NCBI GenBank assembly: GCA_945868505.1
Contig: CAMBLO010000002.1
Span: 82,464 to 146,463, forward strand
DNA from: an uncultured Clostridia bacterium
GTDB lineage: Bacteria > Bacillota > Clostridia > Lachnospirales > Anaerotignaceae
Direction of reading: 5' to 3'
Length of the DNA stretch: 64,000 nucleotides
Shown: piece by piece, positions 38,398 through 46,800 of the stretch
Position numbering within the stretch: the first letter of the stretch is position 1
Layout: each line of letters begins with the position of its first letter
Notes under the pieces: generated by a model
Seen by the model: only the letters and a program-made list of their open reading frames with translations
The model's database searches: none
Told to the model about the DNA's origin: nothing
Made by a program: the position numbers and the translations under genes

Positions 38398-39126
38398 TCA
38401 ACGTCCCTTTGTTTTCAGGACTGTCAGCGCAAATTTTGGCAAACGCATCATACGTCTCCATCTTGTAGGCTGTGTGATAAGGCGATGGAACCATTCCAGA
38501 CCCAGTCTCTGGAAAATCTTCGGTGCCCGCTTCACATTGCCCGCCATAACGTCGAAGCTGCCGCCAACGCCAATGGCTACCTTCGCCCCAACCAGACGAA
38601 TATTATCATAAATCCATTTTTCCTGCTTGGGGGCGCCCAATCCTACTAACAGTATGGACGGGGATTTTGTTTTTATGTCTTGGATGATCTTCTTTTCTTC
38701 TTTTTCATCGAAGTAGCCGTTGTGTACGCCGACCACCTTCAGACCGGGGTATTTTTTCATCATCATCCTTGCGGCTGCAGATGCCACGCCGGGGGCACCG
38801 CCGAAGAAATAGAAGGTTTCCCCTGTTGCCGCCAGCTCTGCCATCAGGTTCTGGGTCAGGTCGTAACCTGCCACCCTCTCCTTCAGGCGGATCTCGCTGT
38901 ATCTGGATGCCCAGACCACACCGATGCCGTCAGGGATCACCATATCTGCCTCATGCAGGATGTTCATTAAATCTTTATCCTTCTGGGCTTCCATCACGAT
39001 TTCGGGATTTGGTGTGCAGATGAAATGCTGTCCTTCTTCCGCAAGCATCTTTTTCGCCTTTGCCACAGCCTGTTCCATTGTAACTGCATCAAAAGGTACC
39101 CCTAATACATGTGTTTTTTTGCTCAT
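38398..39126 (-). CDS. WecG/TagA/CpsF family glycosyltransferase
   Basis: ATG 39126 (MSKKTHVLGVPFDAVTMEQAV) has AAGGGGTG before it. The 242-residue enzyme resembles TagA, which transfers N-acetylmannosamine onto undecaprenyl-PP-GlcNAc. Family motifs are HFICTPNPEIVMEAQKD, MVIPDGIGVVWASR, GGAPGVASAAA and LVGLGAPKQEKW. The sugar used here is not known. It immediately follows the GT4-CsaB gene (12 nt), so it should act in the same wall-polymer pathway. Confidence 0.93.
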   Translation of the reverse strand: MSKKTHVLGVPFDAVTMEQAVAKAKKMLAEEGQHFICTPNPEIVMEAQKDKDLMNILHEADMVIPDGIGVVWASRYSEIRLKERVAGYDLTQNLMAELAATGETFYFFGGAPGVASAAARMMMKKYPGLKVVGVHNGYFDEKEEKKIIQDIKTKSPSILLVGLGAPKQEKWIYDNIRLVGAKVAIGVGGSFDVMAGNVKRAPKIFQRLGLEWFHRLITQPTRWRRMMRLPKFALTVLKTKGR

Positions 39127-39138
39127 ACCAAACACCCC

Positions 39139-41382
39139 TTATTTCTTTCTGCGTTCCAACAGTTTCGCCAGATATTTTTCGTTTCTGTGAGCCATCTTTT
39201 CCAGTTCAATTTCCTTCTGTTCCAGCTTCGCCACATAGACGTCCTTATGGTTGATGACATCATCCACCAATGCCAGCGTCTCTTCCTTGTCAAATTCCTT
39301 CAGCTTGCCGCCGCTGGGCATATCCAGTTTTTCCAGATAATATTCGATCTTGGGATCGTAAATAAAGCCGATGAGAGGCACCCGCTGTCTTGCGGCGAAG
39401 ATCAGGGTATGCAGACGCATACTCAGAATGAAATCTGCTTGGGAAATGATGCCCATCACTTCATAGGGAGAATAATTTCCCTTTAAAATATAAGCGTTCT
39501 GCTTCATTTTCTTTCGTACTTTTTCGCTAACTGTGATATCATTGGGCATCTGCATCCCCAAGAACACAATGTTTCTGTCATATTTTTCCACGATGATATC
39601 GCACATTTCCGCGAATCTGCCGATAAATTTATCCATATCCTTCCAGTTGCGGACGGAAACCACTACCATAGGCTTGTCCATAGGCACGCCTTCTGCTTTC
39701 AGGATATCCTGCGCCTGTTCCGCACTAATGCCATCCATGGTAAATACAGGGTCGGCTGTAACGAAGCATTTCTTGGGGTTTACGCCCATAGAAAGCAATT
39801 CTTCATAGGAATTTTCTTCTCGCAATGTAATCAGATCAGCTTTATTGACCACTTGCTTCACCAGCCTGCGGTTGCGTTCTCCACTGACAGGACCGATGCC
39901 GTTGGCATAGAGCATAACTTTTTTCCGCATCATCTTCGCCGTAGCTGTGATGGAAAGATAATACATCAGGGAACGGGTGGAGGTGCTGTCCTGCAAAAGG
40001 GAGCCGCCGCCGGAAAGAAGCACATCACAGTTTTTGATGGCACGAAGCACATCCCTCACACCGAAGCGATACACGGCTTCGATGCCGTATTTTTCCTTAG
40101 TTTCCTGAGGTTTGTTGGACAGGACGGTGATATGGTAATTATCGCCCATTTCCTGAATGTTCTTGTGCATGGAAAGCATGATGGCTTCGTCACCGGTGTT
40201 ATTAAAACCGTAATATCCGCTCATCACAACGTTATACTGGGGCACATGGTTCTCCTTCCATGCCGCATCGTAGGCTTTCACGCAGTCCCCAGCCATTTTT
40301 GTTACAGAATAATATTCGAAGATAACCTTTCTGCCATAAGCACCCATTTTCTGACGTTCCTCGTCGGTCAGGTCGTTGAAGGCATGAACCACATCTTTGT
40401 AAAGCAATGCTTCACTGGAAAGCTCGCAGCCACGACAGCAGAAGTTATTTTCCTGAGCCAGTTCCAGCTTATCCTCTGCAAACAAACCGATATAACCTTC
40501 GTTCCCCGCTACAATAACGGGTTTTTCCGCCGCCATGGCTTCCAGTGCTGCACGGCTGACGCCAACGAATACATCGCCCACAGCCACCAGTTCATTGATA
40601 TCTGTTCTGCCGCCGGTCATGGTGATACATTCCCTGCCGATGGCAGCATTGGCTTCCTTGGTTTTTTCCAGCAGTTCATCATATACATCACCGCCGCCGA
40701 CAATCAGCATTCTCAGCCCGGGGATGGCTTTCGCCAGCTTGGGCCCCAAAGCGATCAGCTGTCTTGCCACCAATGCACGGCTTTCATCCATACGGCTGAC
40801 ATAAACCAGTGTAGGTTCTTCTTCCTTCAGGTCAAATTCTGCGCGGATTCTGCTCTGGTCTGTATTGGGAGAAAATTTTTCTGTATCGATGCCGTTGATG
40901 GTTACAAAAATATCTTCGTAACGCACACGGTAATTTTCCATCAGATAATCGCGGATATCATCACTGACGGCAACCACCTTCTGCCCCCAGTTGGAAAGGT
41001 ATTTCAGACCCATGCCTGTATAGAATACCCAATGGGCAGAGGTCACAAAGGTAAAGGCATTTTTCATACGGACCTTCAGCAGACCGCAGACAAAGCTGGG
41101 GATACGGGCATGGGAATGGACAATATCCACCTTTTCCTTCTTGATGATCTTTTTCAGCATGAAATAGGAGCGAGCCATTTTCAGCACGTTTCTCTGGTTC
41201 AGAGGCACCTGATAATGGCGGATGCCCGCTTCTGCCAGTTCCTTTTCATATACGCCGCCGTTGGAAGCAACAACGATATCATAGCCCTGTTTTTTCAGTT
41301 CCTTGGAAAGCTCTACCACGTGGGTCTCCGCCCCGCCGATCTCCAACCCCATCAGAGCCATTAAAATTTTATACTTTTTCAT
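39139..41382 (-). CDS. csaB: Fusion of GT4 glycosyltransferase and CsaB polysaccharide pyruvyl transferase
   Basis: The 747-residue protein joins two enzymes. Residues 1-375 form a GT-B glycosyltransferase (GLEIGGAETHVVELSKEL, VSRMDESRALVARQLI, SRAALEAMAAEKPVI). Residues about 385-725 form a CsaB-type pyruvyl transferase (VVMSGYYGFNNTGDEAIMLSMHK, LLSGGGSLLQDSTSTRSLMYY, MRLHTLIFAARQRVPLIGF). CsaB adds pyruvate ketals to secondary wall polymers, the ligand for SLH-domain proteins. CsaB is usually a separate protein of about 360 residues; here donor sugar transfer and pyruvylation may be coupled. The C-terminus ends in a charged coiled coil (LEQKEIELEKMAHRNEKYLAKLLERRKK). Confidence 0.9.
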   Translation of the reverse strand: MKKYKILMALMGLEIGGAETHVVELSKELKKQGYDIVVASNGGVYEKELAEAGIRHYQVPLNQRNVLKMARSYFMLKKIIKKEKVDIVHSHARIPSFVCGLLKVRMKNAFTFVTSAHWVFYTGMGLKYLSNWGQKVVAVSDDIRDYLMENYRVRYEDIFVTINGIDTEKFSPNTDQSRIRAEFDLKEEEPTLVYVSRMDESRALVARQLIALGPKLAKAIPGLRMLIVGGGDVYDELLEKTKEANAAIGRECITMTGGRTDINELVAVGDVFVGVSRAALEAMAAEKPVIVAGNEGYIGLFAEDKLELAQENNFCCRGCELSSEALLYKDVVHAFNDLTDEERQKMGAYGRKVIFEYYSVTKMAGDCVKAYDAAWKENHVPQYNVVMSGYYGFNNTGDEAIMLSMHKNIQEMGDNYHITVLSNKPQETKEKYGIEAVYRFGVRDVLRAIKNCDVLLSGGGSLLQDSTSTRSLMYYLSITATAKMMRKKVMLYANGIGPVSGERNRRLVKQVVNKADLITLREENSYEELLSMGVNPKKCFVTADPVFTMDGISAEQAQDILKAEGVPMDKPMVVVSVRNWKDMDKFIGRFAEMCDIIVEKYDRNIVFLGMQMPNDITVSEKVRKKMKQNAYILKGNYSPYEVMGIISQADFILSMRLHTLIFAARQRVPLIGFIYDPKIEYYLEKLDMPSGGKLKEFDKEETLALVDDVINHKDVYVAKLEQKEIELEKMAHRNEKYLAKLLERRKK

Positions 41383-41397
41383 AAGCTGTCCCCCTGT

Positions 41398-41886
41398 TTA
41401 TTCGTGAATGCTTGTGATCTTCATAACGGGTTTCGCATATTTTGTTACCACATTCATTTCAGAATTTGCCTTCATTTCCACGATGCCTTCCACGAAATAG
41501 CCCTCTTCCTTTTCAATGACAGGGCCTTCGATGGTCAGTGTCACGCTATAGTAATCGGGAAATTCCACTGCCTTGATGGTGCCATCGTTCTGCAGAACGT
41601 TTTTCAGAAAAGGCTTGTAATCCACCTTGGTGATGGTGCCCAGGCAAATGCCTGTTTTTTCATCAAAAATCTTATCCCCTTCGTGGAGGGCATTGACCGT
41701 CGCCATACGCACTTCATCAATAAAAGCCGTATAGGTTCTCTGTTCTGCGGAGGCATCCACCCCTGCGGATTCCTGCTTATTCACCACGCCGAATTTCAGC
41801 ACCGCTACGGCGCAAAGGGCAACGATGACAACGATAATGAGGATATCTACAATATTCGGTCTTTTCTTTGCCATATCACTCACCAT
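41398..41886 (-). CDS. DUF4330-like single-pass membrane protein (copy 2)
   Basis: The 162-residue protein has a membrane anchor (NIVDILIIVVIVALCAVAVLKF), then an extracytoplasmic domain with a repeated pattern (KIFDEKTGICLGTITKVDYKPF...PDYYSVTLTIEGPVIEKEEGYFVEGIVEMKANSEMNV). It is a diverged duplicate of the preceding gene (same layout, TIEG and VGMELNVKG-like motifs). Start may be ATG 41874 (MAKKRPN), which lies just after the upstream stop. Function unknown; the position between glycosyltransferases suggests a role in exporting or assembling the polymer. Confidence 0.75.
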   Translation of the reverse strand: MVSDMAKKRPNIVDILIIVVIVALCAVAVLKFGVVNKQESAGVDASAEQRTYTAFIDEVRMATVNALHEGDKIFDEKTGICLGTITKVDYKPFLKNVLQNDGTIKAVEFPDYYSVTLTIEGPVIEKEEGYFVEGIVEMKANSEMNVVTKYAKPVMKITSIHE

Positions 41887-42364
41887 CCCTTACTTCCATG
41901 ACAATGCCCTTAAAAGCATAGCCCTTGCCCTTGACATTCAGCTCCATGCCCACCTTCACTGTGGTGCCTTCCACTGTGATGTCCTTTTCCGTTTCTGTGC
42001 CATTGCCTTCAATGGTCACATAAATATCGCTGTAACCGCTTACAGGCACCTTTTCATATTTTCCTGTGGTGCGGTTGAACATGGTCTCTGTGAAAGGTTC
42101 TGCCTTTACGTCCGTCACCACGCCCAGATAAGTGGAAGTGGAGCTTTCATAGGCATTTCCCCCAACCACAGGGAAGTTTGCCGTTTCCTCTACGACCTCT
42201 TTCCCCATAACCACATAGGAATAGGTCTTTGTTTCCGCCGCTGTATCCACCTGACTGCCGCCGCCCAGGAACATCTTCGCCCCGATGATGCCCGCAGCGA
42301 TGACCAGCAGGATCAGTATCATATCCACGATATTGAAAATACCGAATAGTTTTCTGTTTTTCAT
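41876..42364 (-). CDS. DUF4330-like single-pass membrane protein (copy 1)
   Basis: The 162-residue protein has the same plan as its neighbour: cytoplasmic basic start (MKNRKLFGIFN), one helix (IVDMILILLVIAAGIIGAKMFL), then a beta-rich outer domain (TYLGVVTDVKAEPFTE...YSDIYVTIEGNGTETEKDITVEGTTVKVGMELNVKGKGYAFKGIVMEV). It overlaps the GT4 gene upstream by 4 nt and copy 2 downstream by 11 nt, so the three are tightly coupled. Confidence 0.78.
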   Translation of the reverse strand: MKNRKLFGIFNIVDMILILLVIAAGIIGAKMFLGGGSQVDTAAETKTYSYVVMGKEVVEETANFPVVGGNAYESSTSTYLGVVTDVKAEPFTETMFNRTTGKYEKVPVSGYSDIYVTIEGNGTETEKDITVEGTTVKVGMELNVKGKGYAFKGIVMEVRDGE

Positions 42365-43470
42365 TTTCTTGCCTCCAGATAGAGTTTTTCGATTCTTCTT
42401 GTCATCTTATCTGCCAAAAAGGTCTTTTCCGCATCCTTTTTTGCCTGTTCGCCAAAGGCTTTACGCTTGGCATCATCCGCCAACAGCTCCTCTAATCGTT
42501 CCGCCAAAGCGTCGCTGTCGCCAATGGGAATCAGAAAGCCGTTTTCGCCGTGTTTGATGACCTCTGCCACACCGCCGCTGTCTGTACCCACGGCAGGAAT
42601 GCCCGCAATCATGCTTTCCAGAATAGACAGACACAACGCCTCCGCCTTGGAGGTGATAACAGCAATATCCAATGCTGCCTCGATTTTTTCCACATCCTGC
42701 AAAAAGCCTGTGAATGTTACGTTTTCGCTGATGCCCAGTTCTGCCGCTCTTCTTTCCAGTTCCTTCCGCAGGCTGCCGTCGCCAATGATATAGAAGCGGA
42801 CATCCCTGCGGTGTTCCAGCACCTTTTGTGCCCCCAGCAGGAAAGTCTCATGGTCTTTGACCTCTTCCAATCTGGCAACCATGCCTACGGCCTTTTCCCC
42901 TTCCTTGCCGCCGAAGGATACCAAGAGTGCCGCTTTTTCCTCCGCCGTAGGGATGGGAATGGGCTCGATGCCGTTATAAACCACGGCAATCTGCTCCGGA
43001 GAGGTGCCGCCATGTACCATACTGCGGCGTACCGCCCGGCTAACCGCAATAATTTTATCGCTGAAAACTGCGTTGACCTCTCTGCGGAGGATTTTCTTGG
43101 GCAGGACCCCAGGTGCCCCTTCCATGCAGTGCTTCGTATTGAAGATATATGGCACTCTTGCCAATCTTGCCGCCATGCGGGCAGTCATGCTGGCATGGGT
43201 ATGGACGATATCTGGCTTTTCCTGCCGAAATACCTTTGCCAATGCCTTCATAGCCTTTTTATCGAAGGATTTATCCTCCATTTCTTCCATGGCGATGACA
43301 GGCACATCCAGTGCTTCCACCGCCCCCACCAACAGGCTGTCATGGGGCAGCAGCACCTTTACCTGGAATTTTCCTCTGTCATGATATTTCAAATAATACA
43401 ACAGCCAGCGCCCTGCGCCGCCGATATTTCTGTCCGTCAAAACATGGAGGACTTTCATTTTTTTCTCCAT
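42361..43470 (-). CDS. GT4 family glycosyltransferase
   Basis: ATG 43470 (MEKKMKVLHVLTDRNIGGAGRW) follows a GGAGG site; the ORF track start is 26 codons further out. The 369-residue enzyme has the GT-B fold with donor-binding C-terminal motifs (GMVARLEEVKDHETFLLGAQKVL, FIIG-type DGSLRKEL, and SKAEALCLSILESMIAGIPAVGTDSGGVAEVI with the EX7E pattern). Sugar and acceptor unknown. It stands between the flippase/ligase gene and the DUF4330 pair in the envelope operon. Confidence 0.93.
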   Translation of the reverse strand: MEKKMKVLHVLTDRNIGGAGRWLLYYLKYHDRGKFQVKVLLPHDSLLVGAVEALDVPVIAMEEMEDKSFDKKAMKALAKVFRQEKPDIVHTHASMTARMAARLARVPYIFNTKHCMEGAPGVLPKKILRREVNAVFSDKIIAVSRAVRRSMVHGGTSPEQIAVVYNGIEPIPIPTAEEKAALLVSFGGKEGEKAVGMVARLEEVKDHETFLLGAQKVLEHRRDVRFYIIGDGSLRKELERRAAELGISENVTFTGFLQDVEKIEAALDIAVITSKAEALCLSILESMIAGIPAVGTDSGGVAEVIKHGENGFLIPIGDSDALAERLEELLADDAKRKAFGEQAKKDAEKTFLADKMTRRIEKLYLEARK

Positions 43471-43472
43471 TT

Positions 43473-46400
43473 TTATCTTGCCTCCGTTTCTCTTTCGCCC
43501 TTTCTTTCCCCCACACGCACTGCTGCCATGCCGATGCCGATGAAGCACCAGAAGAACAGCACGATGTGGTAATCAAACCACAGATGGTCTGTCAAGCCCT
43601 GTAACAAAAGCCCCGCAAAGCCGCCGAAGACTGCCCCTAAGAGGAATTTGAACCTTCTTGGTACGGTTCTCATGGCAGAATAGAGCTTCTGGAAGAAGAA
43701 CAGGAACAGCAGTACCATCACGATGAAACCAACCACACCCAGTTCGATGAATTCCTGCAGGAACAGGTTATGGGCGTGATATGCGTTGGCTGCCTCGAAG
43801 GAGAACAGGGGATAAATCTGGTTGAAGGCACCAATGCCAATCCCCGTTGTCCAATAATGCTGAATAATATCGAAAGAAGCGCTATAAATGGACATACGAT
43901 ACAGGGAAGAAGAGTCGCTCATGGTTACGGAGCTGGCAATTCTCGCCCAAAGGCTTGCCGGCAGGATAAAAGGCATCAGCAACAGCAGGATAATCCCCAG
44001 AGGGATGAGCCTCTTTTCCGAAAGCAGAACAAACAGCCCTGCGGAGAACATCAGACCCAGCATAGCCCCACGGGAGCCCGTTGCCACCAAGCCCAAGCAG
44101 ATGACACCGAAGCAGCCGGTGTAATACAATCTGCCGAACCAATGCCGCATCTTCCACATCATGCCCGCCGCTAGAGAGCCAACCAAAATCAGGTATTCCC
44201 CCAGAACGTTGGGGTTATTGAAGGTAGCATAAGCACGGGTGGTAATGTCGAAGCTTTCCGCATCCACCCAAGCGGCATCCATTTCTACGCCGACGATATA
44301 CTGATAAACCGCATACAGGGCAATCAATGCCCCCATGCTGATGAGTACCCAAAGGATGAAATCCAGTTTTTCTTCTGTATCAATGGCATCCTTTGCCACA
44401 AAGAACACCGCCATCAAAATCAGGAACAGGCAGGTTGCCAAAATCGCCGTAGGGAAGGCATAGCTTGTCATCCCTGCGTAAAGGATGCAGGCTGCGAAAC
44501 AGCCCAGCAACACGCTGACCATGCTGGTTCTCTGCACCCGAATCCGCCCTAAGAAAAGCTGCACGAAATACAGGGCAAAGGTTCCCAGACACAATACCGC
44601 CAACAGCATCGTCGGGAAAATGGGAATGGCCGCCACAATGCCCGCCAAGCAAAGAATCAGGAAATTCTGATTGAACACACGGAAAAGGAAGCTTTCCCCC
44701 ATGGCAACCGCCAAACCGTTACTTCTTCTGCGCACCGCCATGCCGCTCCAATGGGTCAGGTTGTGCCAGAAGCGGGGCAAAATCCCATGCTGTGTATGGA
44801 GATACTTGTCCCAGTTTGCCCGCAGGAAATTCAGGATGGCACTGTTTTCAAAGGCATTTTTCCAGCTTCTGCAAACCCTTGCATATATGCTGTAGGCAAT
44901 GCTGTTCATCCACAGCATCATCAGTACATTCCAAATTCGCTCGATGACACGGAAACAGAAACTATCTTCGATGATAAAAGAAATTTTTTCTACCATAGAG
45001 TTTGTTCTCCATTTTTTCTTTCTCTTGTAAGAGGAAACTGCAGTATTTTTCACAACGGTTTCGCCATTGCCGTTTCCTCTTTTCAAAACCTTTTTGATGA
45101 TATCAAATACAAAATCACTTTCTTCGATTTTGAGAAGCTTTGCAAAAACCATGTAGGATACGATGCCCACGCCGCCGCAAACACACAGCAGGATAATCTG
45201 CCCGATTAAGCCGCCCATGACAGACACCACCGCCATTTTACAACCCAAAACCAGCACCAACATCCCCACTGCCGCCAGAAGCATCTTGCCAATCTGCCCC
45301 ACCAATGACTTATCCAGAATATCGGGATATTGCTTCACAGCAGGAACCAGCAGAACTACTGCCGCCGCCGTGGAAGAAACTGCCGCCGCAAAGGCCAGAC
45401 CGCCGATGCCCATAGGCTCTAAGAGCAGCCAGCAAAGCACTGCATTGATGCCAATGGAAACCAGCCCGGAATAAAAAGGGGTTTTCCCATCCTGATTGGC
45501 ATAAAAGGCACGGCTCAGGATATTCTGCACGCCATAGCCCACCATGCCCAGCGCAAAGAAGAACAGGGCTTTGGAGGTCAGCTCCGTTGCCAGCAGGTCA
45601 AATTCCCCACGCTTATAAATCAGCGTTACCACAGGCTCCGCCAAAACCATCAACCCCACTGTCATGGGAATCAACAGGAAGATCATGGCTTTCAGGGTTC
45701 CTCTGACCGCCAGACCAAAGCCCTTCTTATCTTCCGTTATGCGGGAAAATTTCGGGAATACCATATTGGCAATGGCAAGCACGAACACCCCAACGATGAT
45801 GGTATACAGATTATTGGCATAGCCCAGAGAGGTTACCCCCAGCTCCCCATTGGAAAGCTGAGAAGCAAACCTTGCGTTAATCATATAGTTAATGGGCTGA
45901 ATCCATGTCCCTACCATAACAGGCAGCATCAGTTTGCCGATTTTTTTCAGCCCATCGTCCCTGAAATGAAAATCGGGACGATAGTGATAGCCCTTTTTGT
46001 GCAAAGCAGGAATCTGCATCACAGCCTGCATGGCCCAGCCGATGAGGAATGCTACCGCCAAGCCATACACCCCAAATTTATCATTCAGGAAAATATAATA
46101 AAAGATCAAAATACCATTGGACACAACGCTCAGCGCCGCAGGAATATTAAATTCATCCAAAGACTGCAAAATCCCTACAAAAGAAAAGGCCACTGCCGTA
46201 AACAGCATCGTAGGGAACAGCATCCGCAGCAGAGGCACCGCCAATTCGATGGTCTGCACCTCATAACCGGGGGCAAAAAGCCATGCCAAAGGCTCTGCCA
46301 AAACCATACATCCCAGCATGACAATGACCGTTCCCGTGGAAATGATCGTGATAAAACGGTTTGCCAGCGCAAAAGCCTCTTCTTTCCCTTTTTTCTGCAT

Positions 46401-46628
46401 ATATTCTACAAAAATAGGGATAAAGCTGGCTGAAATCGCCGATGCAAAAACCACATCAAAGAAGGTGCGGGGAATCTGGCTGGCAATATAAAACGCTGCG
46501 CCGGCAGTACTATATCCATACTTTGCCGCCAAAAACTGGTCTCGCACCAGACCTAATATTTTCCCAACAAGGGTAATCAACATCATAAAGCTGACGGTTT
46601 TCACCGCCCGATTGCCTTTTTCCGACAT
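43473..46628 (-). CDS. MurJ/MviN-like flippase fused to an O-antigen ligase-like membrane protein
   Basis: The 1051-residue frame is uninterrupted. Residues about 1-520 form a MurJ/MviN MATE-type flippase (FMMLITLVGKILGLVRDQFLAAKYG, FYANQDGKTPFYSGLVSIGINAVLCW) with about 14 helices. A basic linker follows (SSYKRKKKWRTNS). Residues about 640-1040 form a Wzy/O-antigen ligase-like protein (TFNNPNVLGEYLILVG, LVATGSRGAMLGL, GIGIGAFNQIYPLFSFEAANAYHAHNLFLQEFIELG). One protein could thus flip and then polymerise or attach lipid-linked glycans. An internal ATG at 44996, with GGAGAAC upstream, could also give a separate 507-residue ligase. First gene of the envelope operon. Confidence 0.88.
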   Translation of the reverse strand: MSEKGNRAVKTVSFMMLITLVGKILGLVRDQFLAAKYGYSTAGAAFYIASQIPRTFFDVVFASAISASFIPIFVEYMQKKGKEEAFALANRFITIISTGTVIVMLGCMVLAEPLAWLFAPGYEVQTIELAVPLLRMLFPTMLFTAVAFSFVGILQSLDEFNIPAALSVVSNGILIFYYIFLNDKFGVYGLAVAFLIGWAMQAVMQIPALHKKGYHYRPDFHFRDDGLKKIGKLMLPVMVGTWIQPINYMINARFASQLSNGELGVTSLGYANNLYTIIVGVFVLAIANMVFPKFSRITEDKKGFGLAVRGTLKAMIFLLIPMTVGLMVLAEPVVTLIYKRGEFDLLATELTSKALFFFALGMVGYGVQNILSRAFYANQDGKTPFYSGLVSIGINAVLCWLLLEPMGIGGLAFAAAVSSTAAAVVLLVPAVKQYPDILDKSLVGQIGKMLLAAVGMLVLVLGCKMAVVSVMGGLIGQIILLCVCGGVGIVSYMVFAKLLKIEESDFVFDIIKKVLKRGNGNGETVVKNTAVSSYKRKKKWRTNSMVEKISFIIEDSFCFRVIERIWNVLMMLWMNSIAYSIYARVCRSWKNAFENSAILNFLRANWDKYLHTQHGILPRFWHNLTHWSGMAVRRRSNGLAVAMGESFLFRVFNQNFLILCLAGIVAAIPIFPTMLLAVLCLGTFALYFVQLFLGRIRVQRTSMVSVLLGCFAACILYAGMTSYAFPTAILATCLFLILMAVFFVAKDAIDTEEKLDFILWVLISMGALIALYAVYQYIVGVEMDAAWVDAESFDITTRAYATFNNPNVLGEYLILVGSLAAGMMWKMRHWFGRLYYTGCFGVICLGLVATGSRGAMLGLMFSAGLFVLLSEKRLIPLGIILLLLMPFILPASLWARIASSVTMSDSSSLYRMSIYSASFDIIQHYWTTGIGIGAFNQIYPLFSFEAANAYHAHNLFLQEFIELGVVGFIVMVLLFLFFFQKLYSAMRTVPRRFKFLLGAVFGGFAGLLLQGLTDHLWFDYHIVLFFWCFIGIGMAAVRVGERKGERETEAR

Positions 46629-46706
46629 AATAAACTCCTAAAATCCATTTCAAAATTTATTTCTTTTGTGCCAATGGGTAAAAATACTCATCGTAATCCA
46701 CCCTAT

Positions 46707-46735
46707 ATAGTACCTTATTTCCCGCTGTTTTACAA
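46707..46735 (-). promoter_or_regulatory. Promoter of the envelope polysaccharide operon
   Basis: TTGTAA-17 nt-TACTAT on the minus strand, about 75 nt before the flippase gene. Confidence 0.65.
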
Positions 46736-46754
46736 CAAAAAGCGGATATCCTGC

Positions 46755-46794
46755 GCAAAAAAAATGTTTTCAGAGAATCCCCTGAAAACATTTT
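46755..46794 (-). terminator. Terminator of the phosphodiester glycosidase-like gene
   Basis: AAAATGTTTTCAG/CTGAAAACATTTT, 13-bp stem followed by TTTT on the minus strand. Confidence 0.9.
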
Positions 46795-46800
46795 TTCTTC

